Source: Micromonospora chokoriensis
GTDB taxonomy: Bacteria; Actinomycetota; Actinomycetes; Mycobacteriales; Micromonosporaceae
Length of the DNA stretch: 64,000 bases
Assembly: GCF_000718555.1 (NCBI RefSeq)
Contig: NZ_JOAN01000009.1
Span: 136,783-200,782, forward strand
Direction of reading: 5' to 3'
The notes under the pieces are model-generated. The model saw only the letters and a list, made by a program, of their open reading frames with translations, had not been told where the DNA came from and made no database searches. The first letter of the stretch is position 1, and each line of letters opens with the position of its first letter. The position numbers were made by a program, and so were the translations under genes. Of the stretch, positions 60,283 to 64,000 are shown piece by piece.

Positions 60283-61632
60283 GTGGACCGTCAGCAGGAG
60301 TTCGTCCTCCGCACGCTGGAAGAGCGGGACATCCGGTTCGTCCGTCTGTGGTTCACCGACGTGCTGGGCACGCTCAAGAGCGTTTCGGTGGCCCCTGCCG
60401 AGCTGGAGGCTGCCTTCGAAGAGGGCATCGGCTTCGACGGCTCGGCGATCGAGGGCTTCGCCCGGGTCTTCGAATCGGACATGGTGGCCATGCCCGACCC
60501 GACCACCTTCCAGGTCTTCCCCTTCGAGGGCGGGGTCAGCGGCGAGAGCGCGCGGATGTTCTGCGACATCCTGCTGCCCGACGGTGGGCCGTCCTGGGCC
60601 GACCCCCGGCACGTGCTGCGCCGCGCGCTGTCCAAGGCAGCCGAGAAGGGCTTCACCTTCTACACCCACCCCGAGATCGAGTTCTTCCTGCTGGAGAACG
60701 GCCCGCAGGACGGCTCGGTGCCCACCCCGGTCGACACCGGCGGCTACTTCGAGCACACCACCCACGCCGTGGCTCGGGACTTCCGCCGCCAGGGTGTGCT
60801 CGCACTGGAACGGATCGGCATCTCGGTGGAGTTCAGCCACCACGAGGTCGCCCCCGGCCAGCAGGAGATCGACCTGCGCTACGCCGACGCGCTGACCACC
60901 GCCGACAACATCATGACCTTCCGGCACGTGATCAAGGAGGTGGCGCTCTCCACCGGAGTGCAGGCCAGCTTCATGCCGAAGCCGTTCACCGACCAGCCGG
61001 GCAGCGGGATGCACACTCACCTGTCGCTGTTCGAGGGTGAGCGCAACGCCTTCCACGACAACGGCGACCCGATGAAGCTGTCCAAGGTGGCGAAGTCGTT
61101 CATCGCCGGCCTGCTGGTGCACGCCCGGGAGTACACGGCGGTCACCAACCAGTGGGTCAACTCGTACAAGCGGCTCTTCCCGCAGGCCCTGCCGGACCGG
61201 ATCACCGAGAGCCCGGCGTACGTCTGCTGGGGTCACCTCAACCGGTCCGCGCTGGTCCGGGTTCCCGCGTACGGCAAGCCGAACTCGGCCCGGGTCGAGG
61301 TCCGCTCACTGGACTCGGCGACCAACCCGTACCTCGCCTTCGCGGTGCTGCTCGGCGCCGGCCTGAAGGGCATCGAGGAGGGGTACGAGCTGCCGCCCGG
61401 CGCTGAGGACGACGTCTGGTCGCTGACCAGCGCCGAGCGGCGCGCCATGGGCTACGAGGCGCTGCCGGAGAACCTCGCCGAGGCGATCGACGTGATGGCC
61501 GAGTCCGAGCTGGTCGCGGAGGTGCTCGGCGAGCACGTCTTCGACTTCTTCCTGCGCAACAAGCGGGCCGAGTGGGAGCAGTACCGCCGCGAGGTCACCC
61601 CGTACGAGCGGCAGCGCTACCTGGCGCTGTAG
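60283..61632 (+). CDS. glnA2: Type I glutamine synthetase, GlnA2
   Basis: A 449-residue synthetase. Opening VDRQQEFVLRTLEERDIRFVRLWFTDVLGTLKSV is nearly that of mycobacterial GlnA2. The glutamate/ammonium region GFDGSAIEGFARVFESDM, HHEVAPGQQEIDL, GSGMHTHLSLF and ARVEVRSLDSATNPYLAF are intact. The usual adenylylation loop NLYDLP is replaced by YELPPGAEDDVWSLT, so control by GlnE is not expected. GTG 60283 is chosen; the antisense of nadE gives a long spurious extension upstream. Confidence 0.95.
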   Translation: MDRQQEFVLRTLEERDIRFVRLWFTDVLGTLKSVSVAPAELEAAFEEGIGFDGSAIEGFARVFESDMVAMPDPTTFQVFPFEGGVSGESARMFCDILLPDGGPSWADPRHVLRRALSKAAEKGFTFYTHPEIEFFLLENGPQDGSVPTPVDTGGYFEHTTHAVARDFRRQGVLALERIGISVEFSHHEVAPGQQEIDLRYADALTTADNIMTFRHVIKEVALSTGVQASFMPKPFTDQPGSGMHTHLSLFEGERNAFHDNGDPMKLSKVAKSFIAGLLVHAREYTAVTNQWVNSYKRLFPQALPDRITESPAYVCWGHLNRSALVRVPAYGKPNSARVEVRSLDSATNPYLAFAVLLGAGLKGIEEGYELPPGAEDDVWSLTSAERRAMGYEALPENLAEAIDVMAESELVAEVLGEHVFDFFLRNKRAEWEQYRREVTPYERQRYLAL

Positions 61633-61718
61633 GCAGGGGCTGACGCGGTTGCGTGCTGCCGCTATCGTCTCGATCACCGCGCCGGTACCCCTCCGGGCGG
61701 AGAGTCGGGAGGCAGTCG

Positions 61719-62144
61719 GTGCTGGAGGATCTGCTCAGCGGTGCCTGGCAGAGCATTGTGTTCGGGATCGTTGGCGTCGGGCTCATGGCGGCCGGCTTCG
61801 GGCTCGTCGACCTGCTCACCCCGGGCCGGCTACGGGACCTGATCTGGGTCGAACGCAACGCCAACGCGGGGCTGCTGCTCGCCGCCAACCAACTCGGCAT
61901 CGCCGGGATCGTCTTCACCGCGATCCTGACCAGCTACAGCGACTTCGGCAAGGGGCTCGCCTCCACCGTGGTCTTCGGGCTGCTCGGGCTGGGCATCATG
62001 GCGTTGGCGTTCGTGGTGCTGGACCTGCTCACCCCCGGCAAGCTCGGCGAGGTCATCTGCTCGCCCGAGCCGCACCCGGCCGCCCGGGTCAGCGCCGCCA
62101 CCCACTTCGGCGCCGCGCTGATCGTCTGCGCCTGCATCGCCTGA
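61719..62144 (+). CDS. DUF350 family membrane protein
   Basis: A 141-residue protein with four hydrophobic segments (SIVFGIVGVGLMAAGFGLVDLL; AANQLGIAGIVFTAILTSY; STVVFGLLGLGIMALAFVVLDLLTPG; THFGAALIVCACIA), the two-repeat layout of DUF350, where FGLVDLLTPGRL and FVVLDLLTPGKL are homologous. GTG 61719 is chosen for GGGAGGCAG just before. The family is linked with glutathionylspermidine- or redox-related operons in other bacteria; function here unknown. Confidence 0.85.
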   Translation: MLEDLLSGAWQSIVFGIVGVGLMAAGFGLVDLLTPGRLRDLIWVERNANAGLLLAANQLGIAGIVFTAILTSYSDFGKGLASTVVFGLLGLGIMALAFVVLDLLTPGKLGEVICSPEPHPAARVSAATHFGAALIVCACIA

Positions 62145-62182
62145 GGGCTGGCCTCCGGGCCCGTGATCGACACCGGATCGTT

Positions 62183-62246
62183 GATGTCGCGGTGTCCGAA
62201 CGATCCGGACACCGCGACATCATGAAAGCCGAGTGGATCAAGCCTG
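62183..62246. repeat. Dispersed palindromic element, copy B
   Basis: GATGTCGCGGTGTCCG (62183-62198) and CGGACACCGCGACATC (62206-62221) pair perfectly over 16 bases with a 7-base loop; GAGTGGATCAAGCC (62231-62244) follows. The right half, reverse complemented, is homologous to the left arm of the element at 57169. It lies between the convergent DUF350 and secreted-protein genes, where it can terminate both. Confidence 0.75.
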
Positions 62247-62333
62247 GGCCGGCCGGGCTGGCCGCCCGGGTATGTCCCGGCTGGCCGGGCCGACCGGGGC
62301 TGGCTCGGGCTGGCTAGGGCTGGCCCTGCTGGG

Positions 62334-62828
62334 TCACTTGCTGGGCGTACCTTCGGGTCCGCCGTGACCGCCCGGCCAGCGGTGGCCGCCGGGGCCGGGG
62401 AAGACGCCGGCCTCGACGGCCTTGGTGATGGCGTCGGCCTGCTCCTGGGTGAGCTTGCCGTCCTTGACCGCCTGGTTCAGACGCTCCTTGAGCGCGGCCT
62501 GCCGGTCCTCGGCGGACGGCCACTGCGAGCGGTCGAACTGCCGGTGCGGGCGGTCGGTCGGCCGGTGCTGCTCACGAACCTTCTGCAGTGCGGCGGTCAC
62601 CTTGTCGGTGGGCACGCCCAACTCCTTGGCGAGCGCTTCGGCGAACTCGCCCTGCCGGTCGGCCTTCGTGCCGGGAGCCGTGCCGGGGGCCGGGGCGGTG
62701 CTGGCGCTCGGTGTCGGCGTCGGGGTGTCCGCGGCGAACGCGATCGTCGGGGCCGCGATCCCGACGCCGAGGACGCCGGCGGTGGCCAGGCCAGCCAGCA
62801 GGTGCTTCCTACGGATGGTGCGGGACAT
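62334..62828 (-). CDS. Secreted small protein of unknown function
   Basis: A 164-residue protein. The signal peptide MSRTIRRKHLLAGLATAGVLGVGIAAPTIAFA ends at AxA (~30-32). After a Thr/Pro/Ala linker comes FAEALAKELGVPTDKVTAALQKVREQ, and ALKERLNQAVKDGKLTQEQADAITKAVEAGVFPGPGG, paired EF-hand-like or ClpX-N-like helical repeats found in actinobacterial exported proteins. The last 25 residues are Gly/His/Pro-rich. It is divergent from the streptogramin lyase gene with two small palindromes between. The role is unknown. Confidence 0.82.
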   Translation of the reverse strand: MSRTIRRKHLLAGLATAGVLGVGIAAPTIAFAADTPTPTPSASTAPAPGTAPGTKADRQGEFAEALAKELGVPTDKVTAALQKVREQHRPTDRPHRQFDRSQWPSAEDRQAALKERLNQAVKDGKLTQEQADAITKAVEAGVFPGPGGHRWPGGHGGPEGTPSK

Positions 62829-62858
62829 GCTGTCCTCCAGAAGTTCGGTCGTCTTGCC

Positions 62859-62925
62859 CTGTCGTCACCGACAGTGACCGGGCAGTCTGGGTGCGAGCCG
62901 TGGCGAACCTGTCAGCGGGCTGACA
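62859..62925. promoter_or_regulatory. Two short palindromes between divergent genes
   Basis: CTGTCGTCACCGACAG (62859-62874) and TGTCAGCGGGCTGACA (62910-62925) are each perfect 6-base inverted repeats with a 4-base centre; both use TGTC/GACA ends, centred 51 bases apart (close to five helical turns). They lie between the secreted-protein gene and the vgb-like gene and may bind a shared regulator. Confidence 0.4.
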
Positions 62926-63013
62926 ATCGAGGCCGGCGGTGGCCGAAATCGGTTGTGTCGACGCTGCCCGACCGGTCAGGGTCGACGATCCGACGACGGG
63001 AAGGACACTCGGG

Positions 63014-63901
63014 ATGACCGTCGAGATTCGGGAAATTCCACTCGTTGAGCTGGGCGCCGGGCCGTACGGGATCACGCCTGGCCCGGACGGCGCGCTGTGG
63101 CTGACGCTGGCCCATGCCGGCGGGATCGCCCGGTTGTCGCCCGACGGCGCGGTCCGGACCTTTCCGCTGGACTCGCCCGGCGGTCGCCCGCTGATCATCA
63201 CGGCCGGGCCTGATGACGCGCTCTGGTTCACCTGCTCCGGGGACGACCGGATCGGTCGGATCACCGTCGACGGCGAGCAGCGCACGATCGCCCTTCCGGC
63301 CGGCACCGGGCCGGGAGGCATCGCGGTCGGGCCTGATGGCGCGCTCTGGTACGCCGGGATGACCTCCGACACGATCGGTCGGGTGGAGACCGACGGCACC
63401 CTCAAGGTGTTTCCGCTGCCGGTGACCGGCGGGTTCGCCTCGATGATCACTGCTGGCGCGGACCAGGCCCTCTGGTTCACCCTCAACCAGGCGAACGCGA
63501 TCGGCCGGATCGACCTCGACGGCAGGGTGACGCTGCATTCGCTGCCTACCGTGAACGCGGGCCCGGTCGGCATCACCCTCGGCGCTGACGGCGTCATCTG
63601 GTTCGTGGAGATCGCCGCCGGCCAGCTCGGTCGGATCGACCCGGACGGCAAGATCGTCGAGTTCCCGCTTCCGGACCGCGCGGCCCGTCCGCACGCGATC
63701 GTGGCGGACCCGGCCGGCGGGGCGTGGTTCACCGAGTGGGGTGCCAACCGGATCGGTCATCTCGATCCCACGGGACGCATCGAGGGCTACGCCCTACCCA
63801 CCCCCAACGCCGAACCGCACGGCATCACCCGCACCCCCACCGGCATCTGGGCCGCCCTGGAAATAGGCGCAATAGCCCACCTAACCCCACCCACCCCCTA
63901 A
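63014..63901 (+). CDS. vgb: Virginiamycin B lyase (streptogramin B lyase)
   Basis: A 295-residue seven-bladed beta-propeller with repeated PDGALW and IGRI/V blade motifs. The lyase linearises type B streptogramins by C-O elimination. His227 (PHAI), Glu267-Pro-His269 (AEPHGI) and Glu283 (ALE) fall at the spacings of the staphylococcal Vgb residues His228, Glu268, His270 and Glu284. ATG 63014 is chosen since it gives the family length. It is a core-like chromosomal gene here, with no mobile element next to it. Confidence 0.9.
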   Translation: MTVEIREIPLVELGAGPYGITPGPDGALWLTLAHAGGIARLSPDGAVRTFPLDSPGGRPLIITAGPDDALWFTCSGDDRIGRITVDGEQRTIALPAGTGPGGIAVGPDGALWYAGMTSDTIGRVETDGTLKVFPLPVTGGFASMITAGADQALWFTLNQANAIGRIDLDGRVTLHSLPTVNAGPVGITLGADGVIWFVEIAAGQLGRIDPDGKIVEFPLPDRAARPHAIVADPAGGAWFTEWGANRIGHLDPTGRIEGYALPTPNAEPHGITRTPTGIWAALEIGAIAHLTPPTP

Positions 63902-63912
63902 CCCCCTGCTCC

Positions 63913-63974
63913 GGTTGATCAAGAGGTTTGCGTCAGGATCCGCCCCGAAAATGACGCAAACCTCTTGATCACCG
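63913..63974. terminator. Long stem-loop after vgb
   Basis: TGATCAAGAGGTTTGCGTCA (63916-63935) pairs perfectly over 20 bases with the sequence at 63952-63971, around a 16-base loop; three further pairs extend outwards with one bulge. It begins 12 bases after the vgb stop, so it can terminate that transcript, but its length suggests a dispersed palindrome. Confidence 0.75.
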
Positions 63975-64000
63975 GGGGCGGGGTGGGTGGGGGTGGGAGG

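Overview
The window is a chromosomal stretch from a high-GC actinomycete. Strong G/C bias at third codon positions, frequent GTG starts, many 4-base GTGA/ATGA gene overlaps, the Scr1-type XRE + DUF397 pair, DUF3040 and DUF222-HNH proteins, and a GlnA2-type glutamine synthetase all point to Micromonosporaceae, most likely Micromonospora or a close relative. The genus is an inference from gene content, not a database result.

Layout. 1-6216: end of a GNAT gene, a polysaccharide pyruvyl transferase, a small conserved protein, a SNF2-type helicase coupled to a SWIM zinc-finger protein, and DUF3040. 6217-12922: a leader region and a tightly coupled five-gene operon (DUF1800, Tat-exported DUF1501, ferric-reductase-like membrane flavoprotein, FMN-binding domain protein, ApbE flavin transferase) that looks like an extracytosolic flavin electron-transfer system. 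13177-15914: a prim-pol-like gene divergent from an XRE/TPR regulator and a flavoprotein, with a perfect palindrome in the shared promoter region. 15997-18736: the conserved trio Nif3-like, C4 zinc ribbon, RNase HI/phosphatase. 18902-23470: DUF3311 + sodium:solute symporter, MarR/MFS divergent pair with twin operators, TauE/SafE permease.

23591-24016 is RNase P RNA. After it comes a lower-GC accessory region (about 24.0-28.2 kb) with three unrecognised or weakly recognised genes, one HEPN-like. 28236-30019: DUF397 and Scr1-type XRE divergent from two small genes. 30080-32875: secreted GH31 glycosidase with CBM35-like modules and a LacI-type operator. 33013-38809: an operon for a MacAB-like exporter (adaptor, ATPase, permease), two tandem-duplicated lipoproteins, a decayed response regulator and an intact histidine kinase. 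39087-43973: a membrane protein, an expansin-like secreted protein, a TM-anchored protein flanked by a duplicated TetR 3' end, and a TetR/SDR pair with two nearly identical operators. 44127-52222: epoxide hydrolase, thioredoxin-like, transglutaminase-like and GNAT proteins, a frameshifted lipoprotein gene, AraC and PadR regulators, Nudix, and a histone-H1-like Lys/Ala-rich protein. 52303-63901: RNB ribonuclease, F420:NADP oxidoreductase, DUF6817, a CoaD-like nucleotidyltransferase, DUF222-HNH, panB, nadE, glnA2, DUF350, a secreted protein and a streptogramin B lyase with all expected catalytic residues.

Intergenic DNA carries several long palindromes. Two (57.2 and 62.2 kb) belong to one dispersed family. 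No tRNA, transposase, integrase or CRISPR array was found.
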